Below the pieces are notes generated by a model. It was not told where the DNA came from. It saw only the letters and a list, made by a program, of their open reading frames with translations, and made no database searches. Source: Rallus limicola (taxonomy: Eukaryota; Chordata; Aves; Gruiformes; Rallidae). From it: 64,000 nucleotides of DNA. Positions 36,850 through 46,822 of the stretch are shown piece after piece (the stretch's first letter is position 1; every line of letters begins with the position of its first letter). The position numbers were made by a program, and so were the translations under genes. Location: positions 9,553,287 through 9,617,286 of the forward strand of contig JAKCOZ010000015.1 in the NCBI GenBank assembly GCA_022605955.1, given 5' to 3'.

Positions 36850-39800
36850 CTGGCAAGGAAGCACACTACCGTCACCGCCCGGCAAGGACCGAGATCGCCC
36901 GCTTCTCGCTGGTGGCTCATCCGAGGCAGCCCGAAGCATCCCTTCGAATCGTTTAAGCATAACCTGCATTGCCCCTTGCAGGTTCAGCCCTAGGGTTTTT
37001 CTCAGAAATCATCTTTCCAAGCCCATGCTTGGAGTCTCCCCGTTGCCAAGCACTGTGTAGGGAACATGGCATGAATGAGTGAAGTGTTCCCAGACTAACC
37101 CTGCTGAAACCACTGCTGCTCGTGCCCTGGGCCTAGCCAAGCACAACCCCCCAATGCATTGGCCCGTTTCAGTGATGGAACTCACAAGCCGCTAACATTT
37201 AATTCGGTTTTGGCCTGGAAGAACACCACTGCTTACTGAGACACTATCCCTGGCCCCAGGAGCAGATAGTGTAAATGCAGTGATTCAGGTTGGGCCAGTT
37301 TGGTTCGTACAGAGAATGAATATAGAACAAGAGCGAGTTTTGACTCATTCCTTCTGAACACTGTAGAGGGACTAAGTGCAAGCGCAGGGTACGAGTGTGC
37401 TTGTTGAACTACAGCGTGGGATTAGCACTCGACGGCAAATGGAGTGTGGGGGTGCTGAGACTGGGTGGCTCATGAGCCTGAAAGCAGGGAGTGAGGATGA
37501 CAAGGCTAAAATGCAGGATGGAGTCATGTGATGCCTTGAAGTCAAAGAATGGGATTTCAAGCTTAATGAGTCAAAAGGGAAGGGAACTGGGGAGAATAAA
37601 GCAGAAGAGACATTACAGTTGGGTCAGAAGCCTAAATATAGTAGCTTCAGTGGAAGGATGGAGGGATGTGAGTGTTTTGTTCCTGGTCATCATTGTTCTC
37701 TGCCAGTGAATGGGTGAAATCCAACCAGTTAACGTGCTCTTCAGCCTTCCTGACACATAGCTGTTTCCTGTCCCTATTTCCATTCTCTCCTAATCCAAAG
37801 GAGAAAGAAGGGCCATGTTTTCCCTAACATGAGTTAGTGAGGGTTGGGTTTTTTTTGCATTCATCCCTGGAATGCTCTTGGATTGCAAAGGTAGGCAGGG
37901 CAGGAGGGGTCACTGCTCTCTGTGAAATCTCCACTCATCTTCTCTCCCTGCTCATAGCCTTCACTGTACAACAACTTTCAGGGTGAAAACCATGAGCTGA
38001 GTAGGTATGTTGGAGAGCCACAGAGATTTTTAGAACAAACTTCCTTACTCCAATTCTTACCTGGCCTGCTGAAAAATTTAGTTAACTTGTTCCAGGACAA
38101 AGCAATGTGGGGAGGAATTCTTCCCAGGAGTTCAATAATACAAGCAACATGATCTAGACAGAGGGAGAGAGAATGCATCAAGACACACAGATTGTGTCAC
38201 TTCTGCTGGCAAAATGAATAATAAGATAGAGTCCTACCATCATCTCTGGAGAAGTATTTCCCAGGTTGAGGGTCAAACAGACGCTGCCCAGTTGCCATTT
38301 CAAATGCCTAGAACCAGGGTAGTGTTAATTCATTAACTGATCCAGAGGTTTTCCCCCAGGTAACTCTGAGAACACTGGTTTCCCTTGCTATCACACAAAT
38401 GGATCCTACAGCATGGAAGTACACTCCTCAGATCCATACCACAGTGAAACAGAACCACTAAATACCTGTTTGTACCCCATTTGGTCACATCTACGTGTAA
38501 CACACAGAGTGTGAATAGCCTTCTAATGTAAACTAGTCAGTACATTTTATCAGGAGCATACTTTCAATCCCAAGGGAATGTGTGCAGAGGCAAGGAAGCC
38601 TTCCTCCCCATGCAGCGGGTGCAGCAATGATGTCCCCTGTCCTACCAGGCAGCCCATGCTCCAGATATCTGCAGGAGTGCCATAGTCCAATCCAAGCAGC
38701 ACTTCCAGGGCACGGTATGGCTGGGTCTGTATCTCCTTGGAAAAAGGCTTGTACTGAAACAGAAACAAACTGGTTAGCATCCATAAATGAGCAACAGCAA
38801 CAATTGTGGTCACGAGCATCCCACAGAGCAGGAGCAGAACTGAGCACACACACTCAACTGTGCAGGACAGGGCAGGCCCATTCTCAGCCCCCCTCACACC
38901 AGGGTGAGTTAAACTTCCCAACATGGGGTTGAATTTCGAATTGTAGGGACTAACTGCAAACTGAAGAAATGTCTCAAGTCAACTGTGTCTCCAGGAGCAC
39001 AGTGCCCAGCTCTGAGTGGGGAGTGCTGAATCTAATTCCTTTCCCCTCTGAATATAACACCCCCCAAAATGAGCACCTTGGCAGCACACTGAAATAACCC
39101 CTCAGCTGCAAAAGGTCAGACATGCAGGGTGGAAAAGCAGCACCAGCATCCTGCAGCAGCATGGGACTGAGACTCAGAGCAGACTCACTGTCCAGCACGC
39201 GCTGCCCAGATCTGCGATTTTCACTTCTATGCTCATCAAATCAGACTCTTCCAATCGATGCCCAGGATTGTCTCCTAGAGGAAGAAGCAGGGAGAAATTG
39301 TGCCTTTCTGAACCAACAGCCATGTATCGCCACAGGAGAGGGACTGTGGGCCTGCCTTTAAAGTTTTTCAACTTAAAAGGCCCCAAAACACTTCTTGTCA
39401 CAATCTCTGTTTTTTGAGGAAACACAAAGGAAGAGCTGGTGTCCAGTCAAAATCGAGGAGGATGTTTGGGAGGAAAATAGCTTGGAGTGGAGCAGTGTGA
39501 CCACATGCTCCTGTCCTGCTGCAAGGTTTCTCTAGCACCGAGGTTACGGTGGGCTCAGAGGAGAGCGCTGGTCAGACACAAAACATCACAGCTCCATAGA
39601 CTTCAGCAGTCCAGGCTGTCATGGAGCTTGGACACAGTCTGCTTGGCAAGCACTGCAAAGGTTGCATTTTCATCTGACCCCAGAAAAGGGTACATACAAG
39701 TCTCCTCCAAACCTCAGAAATATGGGAAATGAAGAAGTGCCACGTCAAGCAGCTTTTCGATCAACCCATCATGTATGTAAACCTTTTGATGGCTACAAAC

Positions 39801-40136
39801 GAGAGACACAAGGGAACTATCCTGCACTGAAAGCAGGAGTGAGTCCCGAGGTCGTGGTGGGGCTGTTAGCAGATGCCCGTGACCTGTGGCTGTCCTCCAC
39901 ACAAACCTATCTGCCAGGCCACATTTCTGGAGGTGCCTTGAGTAGCGTCTAGCTGCTCAGCCTGATGCATGTCTTCAGCAGAGAGAGGAGAGGCCTCACA
40001 ACAGCATAAGCTGGCTGTGCCATTTTGCACTGGCTGTCGCAGGAGCTGGGAGCTTACTCCTCAGTTCTCTCTGTCTGCCACCTCACCTTTCCCCTCCTGG
40101 CAATAACACCTAAGCCCCTTTTCTTGTAAAAAACAA

Positions 40137-40170
<34 letters not shown>

Positions 40171-43100
40171 CCAGAGTGCTCACCTGGTCCCTTTAACCTC
40201 AAATCAGTTCTCTGCCCACAGTTGAGCGTATCATGCAGAAGCCCTGGGAGGCTTTTGTCGTGTCCGTACAGCAAGATGTTCTCTGGTTTGATGTCCGCGT
40301 GGATGATGCGGCAGCGCTTGTGCAGGAAGTGCAGCCCTGCCAGCACCTGGGCGAGCGGGCAGTGGTCACATCAGCAACACAAAGGTTCCCACCTCATCCC
40401 CTGTCCCAGCAGCCGGCGCAGCAGCTGGGCACAGCAACGTTGCAGACATTTTGGTGTCACAGAAAGGGGCCACTAATGATAATTAACGAATAAGTTGGTC
40501 TTGGACAGTGGTTTCAGTGAGTTATGCTGGAGGGCAGCCAGCAGAGCTGTGACTTGGGTTGGGGTGGCCTTGTGGGAGCAGGGACAAGGGGATTCATCGC
40601 TGAAGCAGGTGCTGGAGCCCCATGTGCCCAGCACACTGAGTAAGAGGGACCTGGGAAGCCCAGTGGAGAAGGGGCTGTTTCGGGCCTGGGGGGTGACCAT
40701 GCAGCAGAAGGTTGCCTGAAAAATACACAGGTACCAGTGTGGATGGGCAAGCCCGGAGAGATGGAAAGAGCAGAGGGCTAGGAGGAGGCATTGCGATTGC
40801 AAAGCTGAACTTGCCCCCCAAAAAAGCCCCCCTGTGTGTGTGCCTGTTCATCCCCCCATGCCTTCCTGCTGATTGTCATTCCAGTGGAAGTTGGGAGCCA
40901 GCTATAGAGTGACATGGCATGGGGGGAGGGTGTTCCGTCTTACAAGGAAAGACGAGGGGGTGCAGTGTAACTGGGGCAGGAGGAGGGAGAGGCGATGAGC
41001 CAGCGTGTGGTGTAGAGGCCCTAAGGGTAGTGCAGGAGAGCCATGTAGGGAAAGAACGGCTTGCAATGGAGCAGGAGAGTGGCCTGTCACAGGGGAGAGA
41101 GAAACAACAGCTGCCGGAGAGCAAGAGTCGCTATCAGGAATCAATAATGGTGAAAACACTGCTGGGAGATTTATACATATTTTTTAAACACTCTGGTCAG
41201 TCATAAAGGGCTGGCAAGTATTGTCTGCTTTATCCAGTTCTATTCTGGGATGAACATCAGCCCTGGGGAAATACCAACCTTAAATGGTAACTGTGAAACA
41301 CGGGGAAAGATTTAAATAGCTGAACTGGAATGAATCAGAAGTAAATACTGCCTGAGTGCTGATCCCGAGGGGAAGAGAGATTCTGAGATTTTACAATTAA
41401 AACAGATAAGGGGATGGATCAAGCAAAACCCTTGGGTGCGAAATGGGGACCAGAGAGTAGTGCCACTACATTTTGGTGTGACTCATTCAGGTGTTAGTGG
41501 AGCTTCTTTAGAGGAAGAAGAGGCTACTCCAGAAAATGGGATGAAGGAGAAAGTGGTTTTCTTTCTTAGTGTGCCCAGAAGGGCACAGGAATCAGGACAG
41601 CCAGTCTTCATCTTGGCAGGGGTGCAGACTTCTGATAAGTCTCAGCACGAGAGGCAAAATGCCATTTCAACCGCTCTCTGAGGCCTCACTCCAGTTTCCC
41701 ATTCCTTAGCTATTCCTGGCCAATGCATAAACCCCTTGGTTTTCATGCCCAGTTTGATCAGCACACCACATCCTCACAGGGGATGAAGAGCTGGCTCTGA
41801 GCAGGAAAACTTCACCCCGGGAGGGCAGGTCTGGCCAACCGAACCAGCAATTTTGAAAGAAAGCCTTGGAAAGACATTGGTGTTGAGGGAGACCTCGAGC
41901 AGCCTCCAGTGGGACCAGGCAGAAAGCTGCTGGCTCTGCCAGTGCTACCCAGGGCTGGATGCTGAGGGGAATGCCGGTGCTGGCGCTGCTGCCAGAGGGG
42001 ACTTCTCAGGGCAGCAGGAGGGCAGAGAGGTACATGGCTCGCCAGCAAGGAGCATAATGCTGGCAGGCTGTTTGTCCCTGCGAGCAGCGGGACTGCTGGG
42101 GAACTCAGTGATTCCTGAGATGGGAACACAAATGCCACCGCGTCCCCAGTGCAGGTCTGCAGTGTCTCCTTTCCAAACCCAATGAGGCTGAAGGCTTTGC
42201 CAGTAAAGTATGGTGCCCCTGTGTTAATGGCAACGTGGTGACTCTCTGCTGCATCTTACTGAATGTTTTCTCTCCTTACACCTGAAATAGCTACTGTTTT
42301 CCTTAAAAAAATACCTCAGTCTGTATTGTCCCTTTCTTTGCAGATACAATCCCACAGGAGGTGGTGGCAGCTGGCCCCAGGATGAAGACTATGGCACGTT
42401 CCCCAGCCAATGGTCCCTTGGTACCCTCACCACATTCCAGCCAAGTTCTCACCTGCTGTAAAGACTTCTTCACAAAAGGCAGAGGCAGTCCCTGGGCTGT
42501 GTAGTTACCCATCAGACATCGCAGGGAAGGACCCAGTGCCTCAAACACCAAGCACACATGTGGAAAGAGTCAGGGATTCACTAACAGAGAGAAGATGCTA
42601 CCACCAGCCTTTTGCCCTTCACTGAAGCCCCCAAAATATCTGACAATCCAGCCTCTCCCCCCCAGCCACCTCCATGTGCCCTGGCCCAGCTGCTGCACTG
42701 CTCATCCTCATGGGAGCACAGCATCCTGTGACTGGGCTTTGCTGCCGTGGAGCAGCAGCGCTAGCAGAAGGATATGGAAGCCATTCTCTCCGATCATTCT
42801 GAAGTCATCTAACAGACAGACGATGTTTTCTCCTGCCTGGTCCTTCTTCTTCATATTGCTTACCTGAGGAGATTCCAAGAAAGCTGCAGAGACATACATA
42901 TGCGCACAGACATCTTGTGCCTGTTTTATTCTGCTCTACAGATTCTGTCTTCCAGGAGCTGGCACATCATGACCCTTGGCCTAAGAGATCTTCAAATGGA
43001 AGCTGCTGTAGGCCAGGGGAGCATTCAGTGGGAGCAGCACTGTGCTTAGCTTGTCCTCACACCCATCTGCTGCTGGCCCAGAGCGATGGGTTGGGTGCTA

Positions 43101-44730
43101 TGCTGTGCCAGCACTGCACACTCACATGGTGTGAACCAAACCTCTCAAACCTGCCAGTGAAAGGCCTCACGGTTCAATGGATTTTGCTCATCTAGAGCTG
43201 ATGTCACTTTGCATTTCGGAGAATTGTGACCAGGAGCTTTCTAAAACTGGCAGGTCAAGGGGTCTTCAGAGGCAACTAGCTGAGACCCAGATACAGGCAC
43301 CTAATTATCACAGCCGTTAGCAGAGGCAGGAGGAAGCTCTCCAACTTAAGATGTTTATGATGCTTTTGATGCATTCTGCTTTTTTGGGTGGGTTCTTTTT
43401 CCCCAGGTTATTTCCCTTTACTTCCAGATCAGTGTTGCGATAGAGCCCTCTGAGCAGGGAACGACACAAATACATTGGAAATGCTCCCATCTCCTGCACG
43501 AGGACAACAGTGCCACTTTTCTCTGTTGCTTTTCCACCTTCTCTTCCTGCAGGTTCCTCCTGTTCCCTGAATTTCAGTCTCAGCTGAAAGAAGTGGGCTG
43601 ACAGGCCAGGTGGGACACAGCCAACATGTCCCAGTGTGACAGGAGGAAGGAGAAGGAGCCCATTTCAGAGGCCAGCACCAAGCCAAGGCAATTTCCACGA
43701 ATTACCTAACTGCTGGGGATTCCCCTCCCCTGCCCTAATCCCCACCTAGCTGCTCAGCCTGAGACCTGGAGGGACAAGGGCTGATGAGGCTGATACCAAG
43801 ACCTGAACGTGGTGACCATCCCTGCAGAGCAAAGCAGAGAGCTCCAGAACATACATACACAGCGGAGGAGAGCGACCTCATCCTGGGCAGCCTCAGCAAA
43901 GCTCTCCCTGCTTTTCAGGACCTTCACAGCCACGTGTTTCTTCCTCCTGGGAAACAGATCACAGCTGCCAGCCGACACATGCCAGCATGGCCCTAACCAG
44001 CAGTACTTCCCCTCCTCCTGACCTTGGACTCCCCAGGGAAGGTGCTGCCCTCTTGGAAGCAGCCTTTCATGCCAGACCCGTGGGCATCCCTCCTGGTGAT
44101 GCTGCCCCAGGGACTGGGCAAAGACTAGAAAGAAATAGGCAGAGCAGGGATACTGCAGCATCTAACAAGAGGAGAAAACATGGAGCAAGGGCTGATCCCA
44201 CCTCATTTACACTCCTTGATTTTTGAGGGTCTTCATTGTACCTTCATCAGTCCTGCTGCCAGGTTTCCCTGGTGCTCAGGGATGCCAATGTGCTCCCAGG
44301 CAGGCAGCTGTGCTCTGCAGCTTCTTCGAGGGGGGCAGGTCCTGCCCGGGAGATCGGCCACCCCTTCCCACCTCCCTGAAAGACAGTCAGCTCCTCACCT
44401 CATGTCCTGGCACAGCCAGACGGTGGCGAAGGCCCCGCAGCCCAGCTCGCACAGAGCCTGGTATCGCATGTTGAACACCTCTCCTTCCCGGGCAGGGTGG
44501 TGGCCGCCTGTGGGGACCATGGCCAAGAGACATTACTGATGTCTCTTGCCACTTGTAGGCTGGAAGAGCTGCTGAGGACAGCTGTCCTCCCAGAGGAATG
44601 GCCAGGCAGGTCCTGGTGGCTTACTCTGGCCTGGGACGAGCCTGGCACGATCTCAGCTCTGGAGACGTGCATCCAGGGACTGACCTGTGCGCTGGGCTGC
44701 CGGCACCTCCTCCTGCTCCTGCTCCTCCAT
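36662..44730 (-). CDS. Compact SRPK-family SR-protein kinase (complete, 381 codons)
   Basis: Eleven coding exons join in phase: 44730-44685, 44507-44399, 43946-43859, 42863-42776, 42559-42453, 40346-40184, 39274-39189, 38753-38646, 38307-38238, 38153-38061 and 36849-36662. Motifs in order are the start MEEQEQEEVPAAQRT, HHPAREGEVFNMRY, glycine loop GCGAFATV, VAVK lysine, VCLVFEALGPSL hinge, catalytic loop IIHADIKPENILL, VKIADLG (the SRPK version of DFG), YRALEVLLG (the APE position, Leu for Pro as in SRPKs), TPADIWSMGC, IIELLGRIP and the C-terminal ERRATAAQCLRHAWL. SRPKs phosphorylate Arg-Ser dipeptides in splicing factors. Human SRPK1-3 are about 570-690 aa. Here the acidic N-terminus is about 15 residues and the spacer between ENILL and VKIADLG is about 45. 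It is SRPK3-like, but its neighbours differ, so no symbol is given. Confidence 0.93.
36850..38060 (-). other. SRPK-like intron
   Basis: This 1.2 kb GT-AG intron shows no recognisable feature except the edge of the CpG island. Confidence 0.7.
38061..38153 (-). CDS. SRPK-like coding exon 10
   Basis: The acceptor GTCTAG|AT and donor CCAG|GTAAGA bound the exon. It encodes DHVACIIELLGRIPPHIAL and WNKLTKFFSRP. The residues matching SRPK1 Asp564 and Glu571 of the docking groove are present. Confidence 0.92.
38238..38307 (-). CDS. SRPK-like coding exon 9
   Basis: The acceptor TTCTAG|GCA and donor GATG|GTAGGA bound the exon. It encodes AFEMATGQRLFDPQPGKYFS then RDD. The Arg matching SRPK1 Arg561 is kept. 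The position of SRPK1 Asp548 is Gln. Confidence 0.92.
38308..38645 (-). other. SRPK-like intron
   Basis: This 338 bp GT-AG intron shows nothing notable. Confidence 0.7.
38646..38753 (-). CDS. SRPK-like coding exon 8 (activation segment / P+1 loop)
   Basis: The acceptor TTTCAG|TAC and donor CTG|GTAGGA bound exactly 36 codons. It encodes YKPFSKEIQTQPYRALEVL then GLDYGTPADIWSMGCL. SRPKs usually read TRQYRSLEVL here; this kinase reads TQPYRALEVL. Confidence 0.92.
38754..39188 (-). other. SRPK-like intron
   Basis: This 435 bp GT-AG intron shows nothing notable. Confidence 0.7.
39189..39274 (-). CDS. SRPK-like coding exon 7 (VKIADLG motif)
   Basis: The acceptor CCTCTAG|GA and donor ACA|GTGAGT bound the exon. 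It encodes DNPGHRLEESDLMS, then IEVKIADLGSACWT, with the metal-binding Asp of the DLG motif. The residues before VKIADLG are the end of the very short spacer. Confidence 0.92.
39275..40183 (-). other. SRPK-like intron with (CA)n
   Basis: This 909 bp GT-AG intron contains the CA microsatellite at 40141-40167, close to the donor side. Confidence 0.75.
40141..40167. repeat. (CA)n microsatellite
   Basis: About 13 uninterrupted CA units lie 17 bp from the exon 6 donor. It could be polymorphic and could affect splicing. Confidence 0.9.
40184..40346 (-). CDS. SRPK-like coding exon 6 (catalytic loop and short spacer)
   Basis: The acceptor GCCCAG|GTG and donor CCAG|GTGAGC bound the exon. It encodes VLAGLHFLHKRCRIIHADIK, then PENILLYGHDKSLPGLL. 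HADIKPEN matches the SRPK HTDIKPEN catalytic loop, with Asp as catalytic base and Asn for metal. The last 28 residues begin the spacer that is about 250 residues long in SRPK1/2. Confidence 0.93.
40347..42452 (-). other. SRPK-like intron
   Basis: This 2.1 kb GT-AG intron contains no repeat or exon-like frame that I can support. Confidence 0.7.
42453..42559 (-). CDS. SRPK-like coding exon 5 (hinge)
   Basis: It starts after CCAC| (the AT-AC acceptor) with AT, completing a His codon, and ends at CAG|GTGAGA. It encodes VCLVFEALGPSLRCLMGNY and TAQGLPLPFVKKSLQQ, the hinge and N-lobe/C-lobe boundary of SRPKs. Confidence 0.92.
42560..42775 (-). other. U12-type AT-AC intron in the SRPK-like gene
   Basis: This 216 bp intron begins ATATCCTT, the U12 5' splice consensus. 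It ends CCAC, with a TCCCTGAC branch-point-like motif about 10-12 nt before the 3' end. These ends restore the split His codon in ...GENGFH|VCLVFEALG. No GT-AG pair nearby gives an open, homologous join. Confidence 0.88.
42776..42863 (-). CDS. SRPK-like coding exon 4
   Basis: The acceptor CTCCTCAG|GTA opens the exon. It encodes VSNMKKKDQAGENIVCLLDD then FRMIGENGF, aligned with SRPK (V)QLLDDFKISGVNG. It ends at the AT-AC donor C|ATATCC. The first bases GTAAGC mimic a donor site. Confidence 0.9.
42864..43858 (-). other. SRPK-like intron
   Basis: This 995 bp GT-AG intron has donor TGT|GTATGT and nothing recognisable inside. Confidence 0.7.
43859..43946 (-). CDS. SRPK-like coding exon 3 (VAVK lysine)
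   Basis: The acceptor TTTCCCAG|G completes an Arg codon and the donor is TGT|GTATGT. It encodes RKKHVAVKVLKSRESFAEAA and QDEVALLRC, with the ATP-binding Lys and the alpha-C Glu (QDEVALL, matching LDEIRLL of SRPKs). Confidence 0.93.
43947..44398 (-). other. SRPK-like intron
   Basis: This 452 bp GT-AG intron holds nothing recognisable. Confidence 0.7.
44399..44507 (-). CDS. SRPK-like coding exon 2 (glycine loop)
   Basis: The acceptor CCCACAG|GC and donor ATGAG|GTGAGG bound the exon. It encodes GHHPAREGEVFNMRYQALCE then LGCGAFATVWLCQDM. This matches SRPK YHPVKIGDVFNGRY...LGWGHFSTVWL, with Cys for the usual Trp in the loop. Confidence 0.93.
44508..44684 (-). other. SRPK-like intron
   Basis: This short GT-AG intron of 177 bp has the donor ACAG|GTCAGT. 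Confidence 0.7.
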
Positions 44731-44751
44731 GGCACAGTGTCACAGCGGCTC
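44685..44751 (-). CDS. SRPK-like first coding exon (start at 44730)
   Basis: The exon follows a strong polypyrimidine tract and acceptor GTGCCAG. The start ATG at 44730-44728 has a strong context (G at -3, G at +4). It encodes MEEQEQEEVPAAQRT. An in-frame TGA at 44742-44740 rules out a longer N-terminus through this exon. The bases 44751-44731 are 5' UTR. Confidence 0.88.
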
Positions 44752-46822
44752 CTGGCACGAGGGGAGGGAGGCAGCAGGGAACCACGTTTGGGCAGTGCGA
44801 TGTCCTCAGTGTATTACTCCTTCAAAGAGAGTTGGGAGTGCTGGAAGGCAGCCGTACCACTGCTGTCTGCACACAAGGGCTCCCTCTTCTACCTTGCTGT
44901 CCCCTTGCCCCCTTCCTTCCCATTCCCTTCTTCAGCCCCGGAGCCTGGCTGGTACACGTGGAGGCAGGGATTATTTTAAGAGCTCAGAAGAAAGCTGGCA
45001 GGCTGGAGCTGGGCAGGGATCCCGGCAGTGCATGGCCAGGATGAGGCCAGGTGGGAGTCTCAGGTTTCCCTTTGCCCAGGGTAGATTTTCAGGGGCTCAG
45101 CGGGGACCGTGGGATCCCCTCCCATGGCCACAGCTGGGGAACACACCCGCTCCCCATCCCATCCCATCCCAGCTGAGGAGGGGACAGATCTGGGTTTCTG
45201 CTGGCCATAGGAGCTTCACGCTCCAGCTGTGTGTGAAACAGAGCCCACGTTTTAAACACTGCAGTGCTGCACATCTGTCTGCAGCCCTGCCCAGAGCAGG
45301 GTTTGCCATGACCACCATCCTGTGACACCCTAGCAAGAGGCTGTGACTGAGGGGAGGCCGTTCCTGAGGTTTGTTACTATGACAGCCCAAGGTACAAACA
45401 CCAAGACAGCGCAGACAGACTGATACAACTGCTGCCTCCCCACCCCACAGCCCTGGTGTAGATTTGGCTTCAGCACCCATCACCTGAAATAGCAGCCCAG
45501 AGCCTGCACTGCTAATGGAAATATAGATGTGAGCTGTGCAGCTGGGGTACTGCAACCCAGCCTTCTGGGAGCTGGAAAGGGCAATCAGTGTATGGCCAAT
45601 GCTTCAGGGTAGCACACAGTGCCAGAGCTCGTAACAGGAGATAATAGTCCCACCTAGACCATTGGCGGGGGTAGAATTATTGATCTTTAAATCCTTCCCG
45701 GTGGGTCACTGCAGCTAAGAGCTCATCTGCACCAGAGGATTTTCAGAGACAGCACTTGCAGGCTGGCGGTGGCAGCGGGAGCCGTGATGGGGAGTTGCTC
45801 TGGGACAGGAGGCCCGACTTCCTCAAAGCACTAAAGTTTCCTTCCACACACTGATGAGCCCAAGACACAGCTTGCCTTCAGGCTCCCAGCATGGGTCTAA
45901 TTATGGGTCAGAGCAGGCTTGAGACTCTGATCCTGCCTAGGACAACCCAAACTGCCAGAGCTGACATTCCTCCTTTCACCCAAGCCCGTGCAGCAGTCTG
46001 AGAGGAGCTCAAAAATCTCTCCTTCTCCTCAGCCTCTAACCACGGGGTTCTGCTGTTCAGAATCAGCTTTTTAGGCACAAACCCCTGGGATGCTGTGCGT
46101 CCATGCGGCTGCCCTTCAGCAGATGAAGGCTGAGCCATGAGAGATAGAAACAAGAATTTGTGCACAGACTGAGCATAGGAGGTACATCCCAGGCACATGG
46201 GTCCCAGTATCCTCCTTGCTGTGGAGGTGAGCCAAGTCCGCCTCTACGGGTGCAAGACTTTACCTCCAACCACCCTGGTTACACAGATGCACTGGCCAAG
46301 GATGAGGAGTGTTGCTATGCAACTTGGTGTAGGAGAGCAAAACGTACTTTTCTAAGCTTTGTGATAAAAGACAATCGATGCTGGAGAGTCCTTCATCGTT
46401 CAAGGTCTTTACATTAAAACCCGCTGTTATTCCCCTTTTGTCATTCAGAGCCAAGTTGTGCAGATCCTACTGGCTTGCTGCTGGCCTGCACCAGGTCAGA
46501 GAACTTTGTCCCAAAACCCTTCCCAGTCCTGCCTGCTCCACGAGAACCATGGGCAGGGAGTGTGCTTCACCTCTGGCCATGACAACTCCACCTGATCTGC
46601 ATGGGACAGTGTACAGAGCTGCCCACCTGCATTCGTACCTTACACTGCCTGGACCCCTGGATTCACAGAGCTCATCAGAGCAACATGCACCTTTGTCTGC
46701 ACTAACGCAGCCCTGGCAAGCCCCTGCTGAGTGCAGCATCCCTGCAAGCCACAACACGCAGTAGAAACTCAGCCCCGTTGGTGCATGGGGCTCCGAGCCC
46801 CAGGGACCCTGCACAGACTTAC
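44752..46822 (-). other. Predicted 5' UTR intron of the SRPK-like gene
   Basis: The donor ACG|GTAAGT at 46823/46822 and the acceptor at 44752/44751 would join a non-coding first exon to the ATG exon. Within it I see nothing else I can name. Confidence 0.5.

Larger units (their letters stand above)
34200..36900. promoter_or_regulatory. SETD5: SETD5 promoter CpG island (also covers the last SRPK exon)
   Basis: About 2.7 kb is extremely GC- and CpG-rich. Minus-strand CCAAT boxes (ATTGG on plus) lie at 35552-35556, 35501-35505 and 35459-35463. A perfect NRF1 core GCGCATGCGC is at 35842-35851, with a near-match at 35805-35813. On the minus strand the YY1-type element CAAGATGGCGGC is at 36470-36459. 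The CCAAT cluster fits SETD5 initiation near 35.36-35.40 kb, and the YY1 element suggests a second start near 36.48 kb. Confidence 0.8.

Noticed and set aside
36207..36969. Minus-strand frames of 237 and 195 codons over the last SRPK exon
   Set aside because: They are out-of-frame shadows. The frame with SRPK homology is the one ending at 36662.
42560..42863. A conventional GT-AG junction for SRPK exons 4 and 5
   Set aside because: No GT near 42776 and no AG near 42559 gives an open frame keeping the conserved residues. A TTAG acceptor upstream would introduce a stop.
44400..44735. Minus-strand frame of 111 codons over SRPK exons 1 and 2
   Set aside because: It reads through the exon 1 intron in a frame different from the kinase. 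The MEEQEQEEVP start and the RYQALCELGCGAFATVWL frame are the homologous ones.
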